A stretch of DNA of 64,000 nucleotides from assembly GCF_003254745.1 (NCBI RefSeq), contig NZ_QKXH01000012.1, forward strand, positions 1 to 64,000. The letters run 5' to 3'. Below, in pieces: positions 44,058-54,760 of the stretch; position 1 is the first letter of the stretch; each line of letters opens with the position of its first letter. Made by a program: the position numbers and the translations under genes. This stretch comes from Flavobacterium aquariorum. Lineage in GTDB: Bacteria > Bacteroidota > Bacteroidia > Flavobacteriales > Flavobacteriaceae. Under the pieces are notes generated by a model, which had not been told where the DNA came from, made no database searches, and saw only the letters and a program-made list of their open reading frames with translations.

Positions 44058-44369
44058 TTATGCTTGCCCTGTAGGACCAAAATTAATGGGAATTGCAGGT
44101 TGTTCGGCCTCTTTAATTTCACCATGAGTTACTTCAAAACGGTGAATATTTTCACCTAAAGCTTTAAGTAATCTTTTAGCATGCTGTGGAGTCAAAACTA
44201 TTCTTGATTTCACCTTTGCTTTTGGAACACCTGGCATAATACATACAAAATCTAATACAAATTCAGATGAAGAATGATTAATGATAGCTAAATTGGAATA
44301 AATTCCTTCAGCTACCTTTTCATCTAATTCTATGTTTATCTGTTCTTGCTGTTGTTTAGAATTGCTCAT
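44058..44369 (-). CDS. DUF3467 domain protein
   Basis: 103 residues from ATG 44369 (MSNSKQQQEQINIELDEKVAEG). The upstream extension to 44420 would overlap a hairpin and is less likely. The core EGIYSNLAIINHSSSEFVLDF and the SRIVLTPQHAKRLLKAL motif fit DUF3467. It sits 63 bp downstream of rpoC and is widely conserved there in Bacteroidota, suggesting a link with transcription; the actual role is not known. Confidence 0.85.
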   Translation of the reverse strand: MSNSKQQQEQINIELDEKVAEGIYSNLAIINHSSSEFVLDFVCIMPGVPKAKVKSRIVLTPQHAKRLLKALGENIHRFEVTHGEIKEAEQPAIPINFGPTGQA

Positions 44370-44432
44370 AAAAGTTATTTTTATCAAAATTCTCTCCCTA
44401 CATAAGCAGAGAGAGAACATTGAGGAAAAGAA

Positions 44433-47400
44433 TTAATAAATATATTCTTCTTTATTAGCCATCATATCATTATAATCTTCTCTAGAACCTACAATTGCAT
44501 TATCATATTCTCTCATACCTGTACCGGCTGGGATTCTATGTCCAACAATTACATTCTCTTTCAATCCTTCTAATAAATCAACTTTACCTGCAACAGCAGC
44601 TTCATTTAATACTTTTGTTGTTTCTTGGAAAGAAGCAGCAGAAATAAATGATTTAGTTTGAAGAGAAGCTCTAGTAATACCTTGCAATACAGGTGTTGCA
44701 GTTGCTGTAATTACATCACGCGCAACGACAAGGTTTTTATCTGTACGCTTCAATAATGAATTCTCATCACGCAATTGACGTGGCGTTATGATTTGACCTG
44801 GTTTCAAGATGCTTGAATCTCCAGCATCTTCAACCACTTTCATTCCATATAAATTATCGTTTTGAACGATAAAATCTTTGGTATGAATCAATTGATCTTC
44901 TAAGAATAAAGTATCTCCTGGATCTTGAACTCTAACTTTACGCATCATCTGACGTATTACTACCTCAAAGTGCTTGTCGTTGATTTTTACCCCTTGAAGA
45001 CGGTATACCTCTTGAATTTCATTTACCAAATACTGTTGAACAGCAGCAGGTCCTTGAATTCTCAAAATATCATCTGGAGTAATTGCACCATCAGACAAAG
45101 GAACACCAGCTCTTACGAAGTCATTTTCCTGAACTAGAATCTGGCTTGATAATTTAACCAAGTATTTTCTAATATCACCAAATTTAGACTCAATAACAAT
45201 CTCACGGTTACCTCTTTTAATTTTTCCAAAAGAAACAACACCATCAATCTCTGAAACTACAGCTGGGTTTGAAGGATTACGAGCCTCTAACAACTCCGTA
45301 ATTCTTGGTAAACCTCCTGTAATATCCCCAGATTTAGATGAACGACGTGGAATTTTAACCAAAACTTTACCAGCTTTAATTTTTTCCCCGTTTTCAACCA
45401 TCAAGTGAGCTCCAACCGGTAAGTTGTAAGAACGGATTAACTCTCCTTCTTTACCGTAAACCAATAAAGTAGGTATTAATTTTTTGTTTCTTGACTCAGA
45501 GATTACTTTTTCTTGAAAACCAGTTTGCTCATCAATTTCAACCATGAACGATTGTCCTTGCTCTAAATCTTCATAAGCAATTTTACCAGTAAACTCAGAA
45601 ACAATAACTCCATTATATGGATCCCATTTACAGATCACATCTCCTTTTGCAACTGATTGACCATCACCTACAAAAATACTTGAACCGTAAGGAATATTAT
45701 TGGTACTTAACAAAATACCTGTTTTTTCGTCAATTAATTTTAATTCTGTTGAACGAGAAACTACAATATCTACTGAATTACCTTCACTGTCTTCACCTTT
45801 AACAGTTTTTAAATCTTCGATTTCCAGTTTACCCGCAAAACGAGTTATAATACTAGACTCTTCAGAAATACCTCCTGCAACCCCTCCAACGTGGAAAGTA
45901 CGTAATGTCAACTGTGTACCTGGCTCTCCAATAGACTGTGCTGCAATTACACCAACTGCCTCGCCTCTTTGAGTCATTTTACCAGTAGCTAAGTTTCTAC
46001 CGTAACATTTAGCACAAATACCTTTAGTAGCTTCACAAACTAATGGCGAACGTACTTCTACTTTCTCCACTGGAGAAGCTTCAATACCTTTCACTAATGC
46101 TTCTGTGATTTGCTCACCAGCATGAACTAAAATCTCACTTGTCAAAGGATTAATTACATCTTGCAATGCAACACGTCCTAAGATTCTTTCGCCTAATGAT
46201 TCAACAATTTCCTCATTTTTCTTCAAAGCAGAAACTTCAATACCTCTAAGAGTACCACAATCCTCGATATTAACAATAACGTCTTGAGAAACGTCATGCA
46301 ATCTTCTAGTTAAGTATCCAGCATCGGCCGTTTTCAAAGCCGTATCCGCAAGACCTTTACGAGCACCGTGAGTAGAGATAAAGTACTCAAGGATAGAAAG
46401 ACCTTCCTTAAAGTTAGAAAGAATTGGGTTTTCAATAATTTCACCACCACCAGCAGTAGATTTTTTAGGCTTAGCCATCAAACCACGCATACCGGTTAAC
46501 TGACGAATTTGCTCTTTGGAACCCCTCGCTCCAGAATCAAGCATCATATACACAGAGTTGAAACCTTGTTGGTCTTCTCTAATGTTTTTCATTGCCAATT
46601 CTGTCAACTGAGCATTTGCTGAAGTCCATACATCAATAACTTGGTTATAACGTTCGTTATTGGTAATAAGACCCATGTTATAATTCGCAGAAATACCTTC
46701 AACTTGCTCTCTGGCGTCTGCGATTAATTTTGGCTTTTGTTCTGGGATTCTAATATCACCAAGAGAGAATGATAATCCTCCTTTGAATGCAAATTTATAA
46801 CCCATATCTTTCATATTGTCCAAGAAAGCTGCTGTAGTAGGAACATCAGTCGAACTCAATACGTGTCCGATAATGTCTCTTAAGTTTTTCTTAGTCAATA
46901 CATCATTGATATATCCAGCTGCTTCAGGTACTACTTCATTAAACAATACACGTCCAGCAGTTGTTTGGATAATTTGGTACACTAATTCTCCAGCTTCATT
47001 AAAATCTTTTGCTCTAATTTTCACACGAGCATTCAATTCTAATCTTCCTTCGTTCAATGCAATATTTACTTCTTCAGCAGAATAGAATGTAATTCCTTCT
47101 CCTAAAATTTTAAGTTCTGGTGTAGACAAACGCTCTTTGGTCATATAATAAAGACCAAGTACCATGTCCTGAGAAGGTACAGTGATTGGCGCACCATTTG
47201 CAGGGTTCAAGATATTGTGAGAAGCCAACATTAACAATTGCGCTTCCAAAATAGCCTCTGGTCCTAATGGTAAGTGAACCGCCATCTGATCCCCGTCAAA
47301 ATCCGCGTTAAACGCCGTACAAACTAAAGGGTGCAATTGGATTGCTTTTCCTTCAATTAATTTTGGTTGAAAAGCTTGAATACCTAATCTGTGCAAAGTA

Positions 47401-48740
47401 GGAGCACGGTTTAGTAATACAGGGTGTCCTTTAATTACATTTTCAAGGATATCCCATACAACCGGTTCTTTTTTGTCAATTATTTTCTTGGCAGATTTTA
47501 CTGTTTTTACAATTCCTCTTTCTATCAATTTACGGATAACGAAAGGTTTGTACAATTCAGCCGCCATATCTTTTGGCAAACCACATTCAAACAATTTCAA
47601 TTCAGGTCCAACAACAATTACCGAACGAGCAGAATAATCCACACGTTTTCCAAGTAAATTTTGACGGAAACGTCCTTGCTTACCTTTTAAGGAATCAGAT
47701 AATGATTTCAAAGGTCTGTTTGATTCCGTTTTTACTGCAGAAGCTTTACGAGTATTATCGAAAAGTGAATCTACAGATTCCTGCAACATACGTTTTTCGT
47801 TACGAAGGATTACTTCAGGAGCTTTAATCTCGATTAATCTTTTCAAACGATTGTTACGGATTATTACACGACGGTATAAATCATTCAAATCTGAAGTTGC
47901 AAAACGACCTCCATCAAGAGGCACAAGAGGACGCAATTCTGGTGGAATTACCGGAATCACTTTCATAATCATCCATTCTGGACGATTTTCTCTGTTCAAA
48001 GTAGACTCACGGAAAGATTCTACAACTTGCAGTCTCTTTAACGCTTCTGTTTTACGTTGTTTTGATGTTTCGTTATTCGCTTTATGTCTTAAATCATATG
48101 ACAATTCGTCAAGATTAATACGAGCCAATAAATCCATAATACACTCTGCTCCCATTTTGGCAACAAATTTATTTGGATCAAAATCATCTAAATATTGATT
48201 ATCTGCAGGAAGAGTATCTAAAATATTCAAATATTCTTCTTCTGTCAAGAAATCTAATCTTTCAATAGATTCACCATCTGCATTTTTAGCAATACCTGGC
48301 TGAATAACTACATATCTTTCGTAGTAGATAATCATATCTAATTTCTTAGATGGAAGACCAAGGATATAACCAATTTTATTAGGAAGAGAACGGAAATACC
48401 AGATGTGAGCAATAGGCACAACAAGGTTGATGTGTCCTACTCTATCTCTACGTACTTTTTTCTCCGTAACTTCTACACCACAACGGTCACAGATAATTCC
48501 TTTGTAACGTATTCTTTTATATTTACCACAAGCACACTCAAAATCTTTAACTGGTCCAAAAATTCTTTCGCAGAAAAGACCATCGCGCTCTGGTTTGTGA
48601 GTTCTGTAATTGATAGTTTCAGGTTTCAAAACTTCACCTCTTGACTCTTTCAAGATCGATTCAGGAGAAGCTAATCCTATTGAAATTTTATCAAATCTTT
48701 TTACAGGATTCTTATCTTTATTATTTCTATTATTCATCAT
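44433..48740 (-). CDS. rpoC: RNA polymerase subunit beta-prime
   Basis: 1435 residues. The N-terminal zinc site uses Cys69, 71, 84 and 87, and the catalytic Mg-binding motif NADFDGD is at residues 478-484. The downstream FHVGGVAGG and bridge-helix regions are intact. It forms the core polymerase with RpoB. A weak hairpin (about 44393-44415) separates it from the downstream DUF3467 gene, and a strong one lies in the rpoB-rpoC gap. Confidence 0.98.
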   Translation of the reverse strand: MMNNRNNKDKNPVKRFDKISIGLASPESILKESRGEVLKPETINYRTHKPERDGLFCERIFGPVKDFECACGKYKRIRYKGIICDRCGVEVTEKKVRRDRVGHINLVVPIAHIWYFRSLPNKIGYILGLPSKKLDMIIYYERYVVIQPGIAKNADGESIERLDFLTEEEYLNILDTLPADNQYLDDFDPNKFVAKMGAECIMDLLARINLDELSYDLRHKANNETSKQRKTEALKRLQVVESFRESTLNRENRPEWMIMKVIPVIPPELRPLVPLDGGRFATSDLNDLYRRVIIRNNRLKRLIEIKAPEVILRNEKRMLQESVDSLFDNTRKASAVKTESNRPLKSLSDSLKGKQGRFRQNLLGKRVDYSARSVIVVGPELKLFECGLPKDMAAELYKPFVIRKLIERGIVKTVKSAKKIIDKKEPVVWDILENVIKGHPVLLNRAPTLHRLGIQAFQPKLIEGKAIQLHPLVCTAFNADFDGDQMAVHLPLGPEAILEAQLLMLASHNILNPANGAPITVPSQDMVLGLYYMTKERLSTPELKILGEGITFYSAEEVNIALNEGRLELNARVKIRAKDFNEAGELVYQIIQTTAGRVLFNEVVPEAAGYINDVLTKKNLRDIIGHVLSSTDVPTTAAFLDNMKDMGYKFAFKGGLSFSLGDIRIPEQKPKLIADAREQVEGISANYNMGLITNNERYNQVIDVWTSANAQLTELAMKNIREDQQGFNSVYMMLDSGARGSKEQIRQLTGMRGLMAKPKKSTAGGGEIIENPILSNFKEGLSILEYFISTHGARKGLADTALKTADAGYLTRRLHDVSQDVIVNIEDCGTLRGIEVSALKKNEEIVESLGERILGRVALQDVINPLTSEILVHAGEQITEALVKGIEASPVEKVEVRSPLVCEATKGICAKCYGRNLATGKMTQRGEAVGVIAAQSIGEPGTQLTLRTFHVGGVAGGISEESSIITRFAGKLEIEDLKTVKGEDSEGNSVDIVVSRSTELKLIDEKTGILLSTNNIPYGSSIFVGDGQSVAKGDVICKWDPYNGVIVSEFTGKIAYEDLEQGQSFMVEIDEQTGFQEKVISESRNKKLIPTLLVYGKEGELIRSYNLPVGAHLMVENGEKIKAGKVLVKIPRRSSKSGDITGGLPRITELLEARNPSNPAVVSEIDGVVSFGKIKRGNREIVIESKFGDIRKYLVKLSSQILVQENDFVRAGVPLSDGAITPDDILRIQGPAAVQQYLVNEIQEVYRLQGVKINDKHFEVVIRQMMRKVRVQDPGDTLFLEDQLIHTKDFIVQNDNLYGMKVVEDAGDSSILKPGQIITPRQLRDENSLLKRTDKNLVVARDVITATATPVLQGITRASLQTKSFISAASFQETTKVLNEAAVAGKVDLLEGLKENVIVGHRIPAGTGMREYDNAIVGSREDYNDMMANKEEYIY

Positions 48741-48932
48741 AGTTTTTACTATTGATTTATTTGCAATTAAAAATTGATTTTGTAGATACTTAGCAATGCT
48801 ACAATTCTACTACCTCGAATTACTTCTCTAAACTTCAAACTAAATTTTGAAGTGCTAGTCACAAAACATTTAAAGTATTATGAAAAATCGGAACGGGTTA
48901 CGGGCATAAATCCTAAAAACTCGTAAAAATGA

Positions 48933-48965
48933 GTAATCAGTCTCGAAAAAAATCGGACTGATTAC
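48933..48965 (-). terminator. Hairpin in the rpoB-rpoC gap
   Basis: GTAATCAGTC and its exact complement (48933-48942, 48956-48965) form a 10-bp stem just after the rpoB stop. No long T run follows, so it may be an attenuator or RNA-processing site instead of a full terminator. Confidence 0.6.
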
Positions 48966-48979
48966 TACTAAATTTTAAT

Positions 48980-51900
48980 TTATTCTTCTAAACGAATGTC
49001 AAGTCCAAGACCTTTCAATTCATGCATCAATACGTTGAATGATTCTGGTAATCCTGGTTCTGGCATAGACTCACCTTTCACGATTGCCTCGTAAGTTTTG
49101 GCTCTACCTATAACATCATCAGATTTAACAGTCAAGATTTCACGAAGTGTACTTGATGCTCCATAAGCTTCAAGTGCCCAAACCTCCATCTCTCCAAAAC
49201 GCTGACCTCCAAATTGAGCTTTACCTCCAAGTGGTTGTTGAGTAATCAACGAGTATGGACCAATAGAACGTGCGTGCATCTTATCATCAACCATGTGACC
49301 TAATTTAAGCATGTAAATTACACCCACAGTTGCTGCTTGATGGAAACGCTCTCCAGTACCACCATCATAAAGATGTGTATGTCCAAAACGTGGTACTCCA
49401 GCTTCATCAGTCAATTCATTGATTTGATCAAGAGTTGCACCGTCAAAAATTGGTGTAGCAAATTTTCTACCCAAATTCATACCAGCCCAACCTAAAACTG
49501 TTTCATAGATTTGTCCGATGTTCATACGAGAAGGTACCCCAAGTGGGTTCAACACGATATCAACCGGTGTTCCGTCTTCAAGGAAAGGCATATCTTCATG
49601 ACGAACAATACGAGCAACAATACCTTTGTTACCGTGACGTCCCGCCATTTTATCCCCAACTTTCAGTTTACGTTTCTTAGCTATATATACTTTAGCTAAT
49701 TTCAAAATTCCTGATGGCAATTCATCTCCAACAGTAATTGTAAATTTCTCTCTACGTAAAGCACCTTGTAAATCGTTCAATTTAATTTTATAGTTATGAA
49801 TCAAATCATTAACCATTTTATTAGTTACATCATCTGCAACCCATTGACCTTTACTTAAGTGAGCGAAATCCTCAACTGCATAAAGCATTTTTTGAGTATA
49901 TTTTTTACCTTTTGGTAAAACTTCTTCACCCAAATCATTCATTACACCTTGAGAAGTTTTTCCGTTTACGATATTGAAAAGTTTCTCAATCAATTTATCT
50001 TTAAGCTCAACAAACTTAACTTCGAACTCCATTTCAAGTGCTCCTAAAGCATCTTTATCTTGAGTACGTTTACGTTTGTCTTTTACTGCTCTTGCAAATA
50101 ATTTTTTATCTAAAACTACACCGTGTAAAGAAGGAGAGGCTTTTAATGAAGCATCTTTTACATCACCTGCTTTATCCCCGAAGATTGCACGAAGCAATTT
50201 CTCTTCCGGAGTAGGATCTGATTCCCCTTTTGGAGTAATTTTACCGATAAGAATGTCACCAGGTTTAACCTCGGCACCAATTCTAATCATACCGTTTTCA
50301 TCCAAATCTTTTGTAGCTTCTTCAGAAACGTTTGGTATATCATTCGTTAACTCTTCGTTACCTAATTTTGTGTCTCTAACTTCTAATGAATAATCATCAA
50401 CGTGAATAGAGGTAAAGATATCGTCACGAACCACTTTTTCAGAAATAACAATCGCATCCTCAAAGTTGTATCCTTTCCATGGCATAAACGCAACTTTAAG
50501 GTTTCTACCTAAAGCTAATTCTCCATTTTGAGTAGCATATCCTTCAGACAATACTTGACCAGGAATCACTCTATCCCCTTTTCTTACGATAGGTTTAAGG
50601 TTGATACTTGTTCCTTGATTGGTTTTTCTAAATTTAATTAAGTTGTAGGTTTTCTCATCAGATTCAAAACTTACCATTCTTTCTTCCTCAGAACGATCGT
50701 ATTTAATAGTGATGATATTTGCATCAACGTATTCAACAACTCCATTTCCTTCAGCGTTTATTAACACTCTAGAATCTGAAGCTACTTGACGCTCTAAACC
50801 GGTACCAACAATTGGAGCTTCAGGGCGTATCAATGGTACGGCCTGACGCATCATGTTTGATCCCATCAATGCTCTGTTCGCATCATCATGTTCCAAGAAA
50901 GGAATCAAAGATGCAGAAATCGAAGCAATTTGATTTGGCGCAACGTCTGTATAATGTACTTGAGAAGGATCAATTACAGGGAAATCACCTTCTTGACGTG
51001 CAATTACGTTTTCGGCAGTGATTTTACCAGTAGCATCCATTTTAATGTTTGCTTGTGCAATTAACATTCCTTCTTCTTCTTCGGCACTTAAATAAATAGG
51101 AGTAGATTCTAAATCAACAACTCCATTATTTACTTTACGGTAAGGTGTTTCAATGAAACCCATTCCGTTAACTTTAGCATAAACACCAAGAGAAGAAATC
51201 AAACCAATGTTTGGTCCCTCAGGAGTTTCAATTGGACATAAACGTCCATAGTGCGTATAGTGAACGTCACGAACCTCAAATCCAGCTCTTTCTCTCGAAA
51301 GTCCACCTGGTCCAAGCGCAGATAATCTTCTTTTGTGCGTAATCTCAGCCAATGGATTCGTTTGATCCATAAATTGAGACAACTGGTTTGTTCCAAAGAA
51401 AGAGTTGATAACAGATGATAATGTTTTAGCATTAATCAAATCTATTGGTGTAAACACCTCGTTATCTCTAACGTTCATTCTCTCACGAATGGTTCTAGCC
51501 ATACGTGCTAAACCAACACCGAATTGTTGAGACAATTGTTCTCCAACTGTTCTAACACGACGGTTCGATAAGTGATCAATATCATCAATCTCAGCTTTAG
51601 AGTTGATCAATTCAATCAAATACTTAACAATAGTAATGATATCTTCTTTGGTAAGCACTTGCTTTTCCATTGGAGTATCAAGACCAAGTTTTTTATTAAT
51701 TCTATAACGACCTACTTCACCTAAGTTGTAACGTTGGTCAGAGAAGAATAATTTATCTATAATACCACGAGCAGTTTCTTCATCAGGCGGTTCTGCGTTA
51801 CGCAATTGTCTGTAGATATGCTCAACAGCTTCTTTTTCAGAGTTTGTTGGATCTTTTTGTAATGTATTATGAATGATAGAATAATCAACAAGATTATTAT

Positions 51901-52795
51901 CTTCTTTATGCAACAAAATAGATTTAACGTTTGAATCAATGATTTCTTCCACATTATCTTTGTCGATAATAGTATCTCTATCAAGGATTATTTCGTTACG
52001 TTCAATAGAAACAACTTCGCCAGTATCTTCATCAACGAAATCTTCATGCCATGTATTCAAAACACGAGCGGCCAATTTTCTACCAATATATTTTTTAAGT
52101 CCTGTTTTAGAAACTTTAATTTCTTCAGCTAGGTCAAAAATCTCAAGGATATCCTTATCTCTTTCGAACCCAATTGCACGGAATAAAGTAGTAACAGGTA
52201 ATTTTTTCTTTCTGTCGATATAAGCATACATTACGCTATTGATATCTGTAGAAAATTCTATCCAAGATCCTTTAAAAGGAATAACTCTGGCAGAATATAA
52301 TTTTGTTCCATTTGCATGGAACGACTGTCCAAAGAAAACACCAGGAGAACGGTGTAATTGTGAAACCACAACTCGCTCAGCTCCATTGATAACAAAAGTA
52401 CCACTTGGTGTCATATAAGGTATTGTTCCAAGATAAACATCTTGCACAATAGTTTCAAAATCTTCGTGTTCAGGATCGGTACAATATAGTTTCAACCTTG
52501 CTTTTAAAGGCACACTATAAGTAAGACCTCTTTCAATACATTCTTGAATAGTGTAACGTGGCGGATCTACAAAGTAATCAAGGAATTCCAAAACAAAGTT
52601 ATTTCTTGTATCTGTAATTGGAAAGTTTTCCATGAAGGTGTTGTATAACCCTTCGTCGCCTCTTTCGTCAGATTTGGTTTCCAATTGGAAAAAATCTTTA
52701 AACGATTTTACCTGAACATCTAGAAAATCTGGATAATCAGGAATATTTTTTGTAGAGGCAAAATTCAATCTTTCAGTCTGATTTGTTATCATCAA
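48980..52795 (-). CDS. rpoB: RNA polymerase subunit beta
   Basis: 1271 residues (tandem Met at the start; the second is equally possible). The rifampicin-pocket region FFGTNQLSQFMDQTNPLAEITHKRRLSALGPGGL shows no obvious resistance substitution. A conserved GDKMAGRHGNKG motif lies in the catalytic half. A 273-bp gap containing a strong hairpin separates it from rplL. Confidence 0.98.
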   Translation of the reverse strand: MMITNQTERLNFASTKNIPDYPDFLDVQVKSFKDFFQLETKSDERGDEGLYNTFMENFPITDTRNNFVLEFLDYFVDPPRYTIQECIERGLTYSVPLKARLKLYCTDPEHEDFETIVQDVYLGTIPYMTPSGTFVINGAERVVVSQLHRSPGVFFGQSFHANGTKLYSARVIPFKGSWIEFSTDINSVMYAYIDRKKKLPVTTLFRAIGFERDKDILEIFDLAEEIKVSKTGLKKYIGRKLAARVLNTWHEDFVDEDTGEVVSIERNEIILDRDTIIDKDNVEEIIDSNVKSILLHKEDNNLVDYSIIHNTLQKDPTNSEKEAVEHIYRQLRNAEPPDEETARGIIDKLFFSDQRYNLGEVGRYRINKKLGLDTPMEKQVLTKEDIITIVKYLIELINSKAEIDDIDHLSNRRVRTVGEQLSQQFGVGLARMARTIRERMNVRDNEVFTPIDLINAKTLSSVINSFFGTNQLSQFMDQTNPLAEITHKRRLSALGPGGLSRERAGFEVRDVHYTHYGRLCPIETPEGPNIGLISSLGVYAKVNGMGFIETPYRKVNNGVVDLESTPIYLSAEEEEGMLIAQANIKMDATGKITAENVIARQEGDFPVIDPSQVHYTDVAPNQIASISASLIPFLEHDDANRALMGSNMMRQAVPLIRPEAPIVGTGLERQVASDSRVLINAEGNGVVEYVDANIITIKYDRSEEERMVSFESDEKTYNLIKFRKTNQGTSINLKPIVRKGDRVIPGQVLSEGYATQNGELALGRNLKVAFMPWKGYNFEDAIVISEKVVRDDIFTSIHVDDYSLEVRDTKLGNEELTNDIPNVSEEATKDLDENGMIRIGAEVKPGDILIGKITPKGESDPTPEEKLLRAIFGDKAGDVKDASLKASPSLHGVVLDKKLFARAVKDKRKRTQDKDALGALEMEFEVKFVELKDKLIEKLFNIVNGKTSQGVMNDLGEEVLPKGKKYTQKMLYAVEDFAHLSKGQWVADDVTNKMVNDLIHNYKIKLNDLQGALRREKFTITVGDELPSGILKLAKVYIAKKRKLKVGDKMAGRHGNKGIVARIVRHEDMPFLEDGTPVDIVLNPLGVPSRMNIGQIYETVLGWAGMNLGRKFATPIFDGATLDQINELTDEAGVPRFGHTHLYDGGTGERFHQAATVGVIYMLKLGHMVDDKMHARSIGPYSLITQQPLGGKAQFGGQRFGEMEVWALEAYGASSTLREILTVKSDDVIGRAKTYEAIVKGESMPEPGLPESFNVLMHELKGLGLDIRLEE

Positions 52796-53010
52796 TGGAC
52801 AAAATTTTGATTAAAAAAAAGTAGTTTTGTGTGTAAAACACAGTAATTTATAAAACAATCTATACTTTCTTTTTACAATCAATACCTCTTTAAAAATAAT
52901 ATAAAATAGACTCTCGTATTATTTTCTTTCTTCGTATTGATTAAAAAAACCTTTTCGTATTTTAAACTATTTTATAATAAAACTTGATATAATTTTATTA
53001 TACGAAAAAT

Positions 53011-53048
53011 GGTTTAGGCCTTGAGAATACTCTCAAAGACCTAAACCT
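53011..53048 (-). terminator. Attenuator-like hairpin between rplL and rpoB
   Basis: GGTTTAGG pairs with CCTAAACC and inner TTGAGA with TCTCAA, loop ATAC. On the minus strand it is followed by ATTTTTC. Its position matches the partial terminator between rplL and rpoB in E. coli (established there). Confidence 0.75.
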
Positions 53049-53068
53049 GTTTCAAAAACTAGTTAAAC

Positions 53069-53440
53069 TTATTTAAGCTCAACAACAGCTCCAGCTTCTT
53101 CTAAAGATTTTTTAAGCCCTTCAGCTTCTTCTTTAGTTACACCTTCTTTAACATTGCTAGGAGCACTATCAACTACATCTTTAGCTTCTTTCAAACCTAA
53201 ACCTGTAAGTTCTTTAACTAATTTTACTACAGCTAATTTAGAAGCACCAGCTTCTTTCAATACAACTGTAAATTCTGTTTGAGCTTCTTCAGCAGCACCT
53301 TCGCTACCACCAGCAGCAACTACTACAGCTGCAGCAGCTGGTTCGATACCGTACTCATCTTTCAATATTGTTGCTAATTCGTTAACTTCTTTTACAGTTA
53401 AATTAACTAATTGTTCTGCGAATTGTTTCAAATCTGCCAT
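53069..53440 (-). CDS. rplL: Ribosomal protein L7/L12
   Basis: 123 residues. N-terminal dimer domain (to about 35), an Ala-rich hinge (AAAAVVVAAGGSEGAAEEAQ) and a C-terminal domain with KLAVVKLVKELTGLGLKEAKDVVD. It forms the stalk that recruits translation factors. It is encoded 94 bp downstream of rplJ. Confidence 0.97.
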   Translation of the reverse strand: MADLKQFAEQLVNLTVKEVNELATILKDEYGIEPAAAAVVVAAGGSEGAAEEAQTEFTVVLKEAGASKLAVVKLVKELTGLGLKEAKDVVDSAPSNVKEGVTKEEAEGLKKSLEEAGAVVELK

Positions 53441-53534
53441 TTTTTCTATCGTTTTAAAATGATTTGTAAAAATATAATTTATTTATTGTGCGCTATTTTA
53501 AGCAACAAGGAAACTAAATTCCCTGTTTTGAGTA

Positions 53535-54035
53535 TTATGCTTCAGCCTCTTCGCTACCAGCGAATTGGTTTTGTAAAGCAGAAATAACTCTTTGAGCTGG
53601 TGATTGTAACAATCCGATGATTTCACCGATAAGCTCTTCTTTAGATTTAATAGTTGCTAATGCATCTAATTGATCATCACCAAGGTAAATTTCAGAATTG
53701 ATATAAGCCCCTTTCAATACAGGTTTTGCAGATTTTTTTCTAAAATCTTTGATGATTTTTCCAGGTGCGTTTGCAACATCTGAAATAAATATAGCACTAT
53801 TACCTGTCAATACAGAAGGTAAATCTCCATAATCATTATCTGAAGCTTCCATTGCTTTTGCAAGCAAAGTGTTTTTCACTACCTCTAATTTAATACCTGC
53901 TTTAAAACAAGCTCTTCTCAAGTTTGAAGTTGTTTCTGCGTCTAACCCAGAAATATCAGATACATAAATAATGTTTGTACCAGCTAACTGTGCAGTTAAA
54001 TCTTCAATCGCGATTGATTTTTCTTCTCTAGTCAT
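53535..54035 (-). CDS. rplJ: Ribosomal protein L10
   Basis: 166 residues. N-terminal rRNA-binding domain and C-terminal helix for L7/L12 dimers, SPAQRVISALQNQF. It anchors L7/L12 to the 50S stalk base and in other bacteria represses its own mRNA; the 22-bp gap after rplA leaves little room for a classical leader here. Confidence 0.95.
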   Translation of the reverse strand: MTREEKSIAIEDLTAQLAGTNIIYVSDISGLDAETTSNLRRACFKAGIKLEVVKNTLLAKAMEASDNDYGDLPSVLTGNSAIFISDVANAPGKIIKDFRKKSAKPVLKGAYINSEIYLGDDQLDALATIKSKEELIGEIIGLLQSPAQRVISALQNQFAGSEEAEA

Positions 54036-54057
54036 ACTAAAAATTATTAACTACCAA

Positions 54058-54747
54058 TTATACTGCTTTAGGGTCCAATGCAATTGCAGGACTCATAGTG
54101 CTTGTAAGGTGAATACCTTTAATGTAGGTACCTTTAGCAGCAGTTGGTTTAAGTTTGATTAATGTTTGAATAATTTCGTGTGCATTGTCATAAATTTGCT
54201 CAGCTCCAAAAGAAACTTTACCAATTCCTGCATGAACGATACCAGTTTTATCAACTTTGAAATCGATTTTACCAGCTTTTACCTCTTGAACAGCTTTTGC
54301 AACATCCATAGTTACAGTACCTGTTTTAGGGTTTGGCATTAAACCTCTAGGTCCTAAAATACGACCTAATGGACCTAATTTACCCATTACAGCAGGCATA
54401 GTGATGATAACATCAACATCTGTCCAACCGTCTTTTATTTTTTGTAAATAATCGTCAAGACCTACATAGTCTGCACCAGCTGCCAAAGCTTCCGCTTCTT
54501 TATCTGGAGTAACCAATGCTAATACTTTAACATCTTTACCTGTACCGTGAGGTAAGGTTACTACACCTCTCACCATTTGATTCGCTTTTCTTGGATCTAC
54601 ACCCAATCTAACAGCGATATCAACAGACTCATCAAATTTTGCAGAAGCAATTACTTTTATCAATGCAGCAGCATCTTTTAAAGAGTATAATTTGTTCTTT
54701 TCAATTTTTGAAGCAGCCTCTTTTTGCTTTTTTGTCAATTTTGCCAT
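54058..54747 (-). CDS. rplA: Ribosomal protein L1
   Basis: 229 residues, with RLGVDPRKANQMVRGVVTLPHGTGK and GRILGPRGLMPNPKTGTV, both signature segments. It binds 23S rRNA at the E-site stalk. Co-transcribed 13 bp downstream of rplK. Confidence 0.97.
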   Translation of the reverse strand: MAKLTKKQKEAASKIEKNKLYSLKDAAALIKVIASAKFDESVDIAVRLGVDPRKANQMVRGVVTLPHGTGKDVKVLALVTPDKEAEALAAGADYVGLDDYLQKIKDGWTDVDVIITMPAVMGKLGPLGRILGPRGLMPNPKTGTVTMDVAKAVQEVKAGKIDFKVDKTGIVHAGIGKVSFGAEQIYDNAHEIIQTLIKLKPTAAKGTYIKGIHLTSTMSPAIALDPKAV

Positions 54748-54760
54748 GTCTTTCTCTTAA

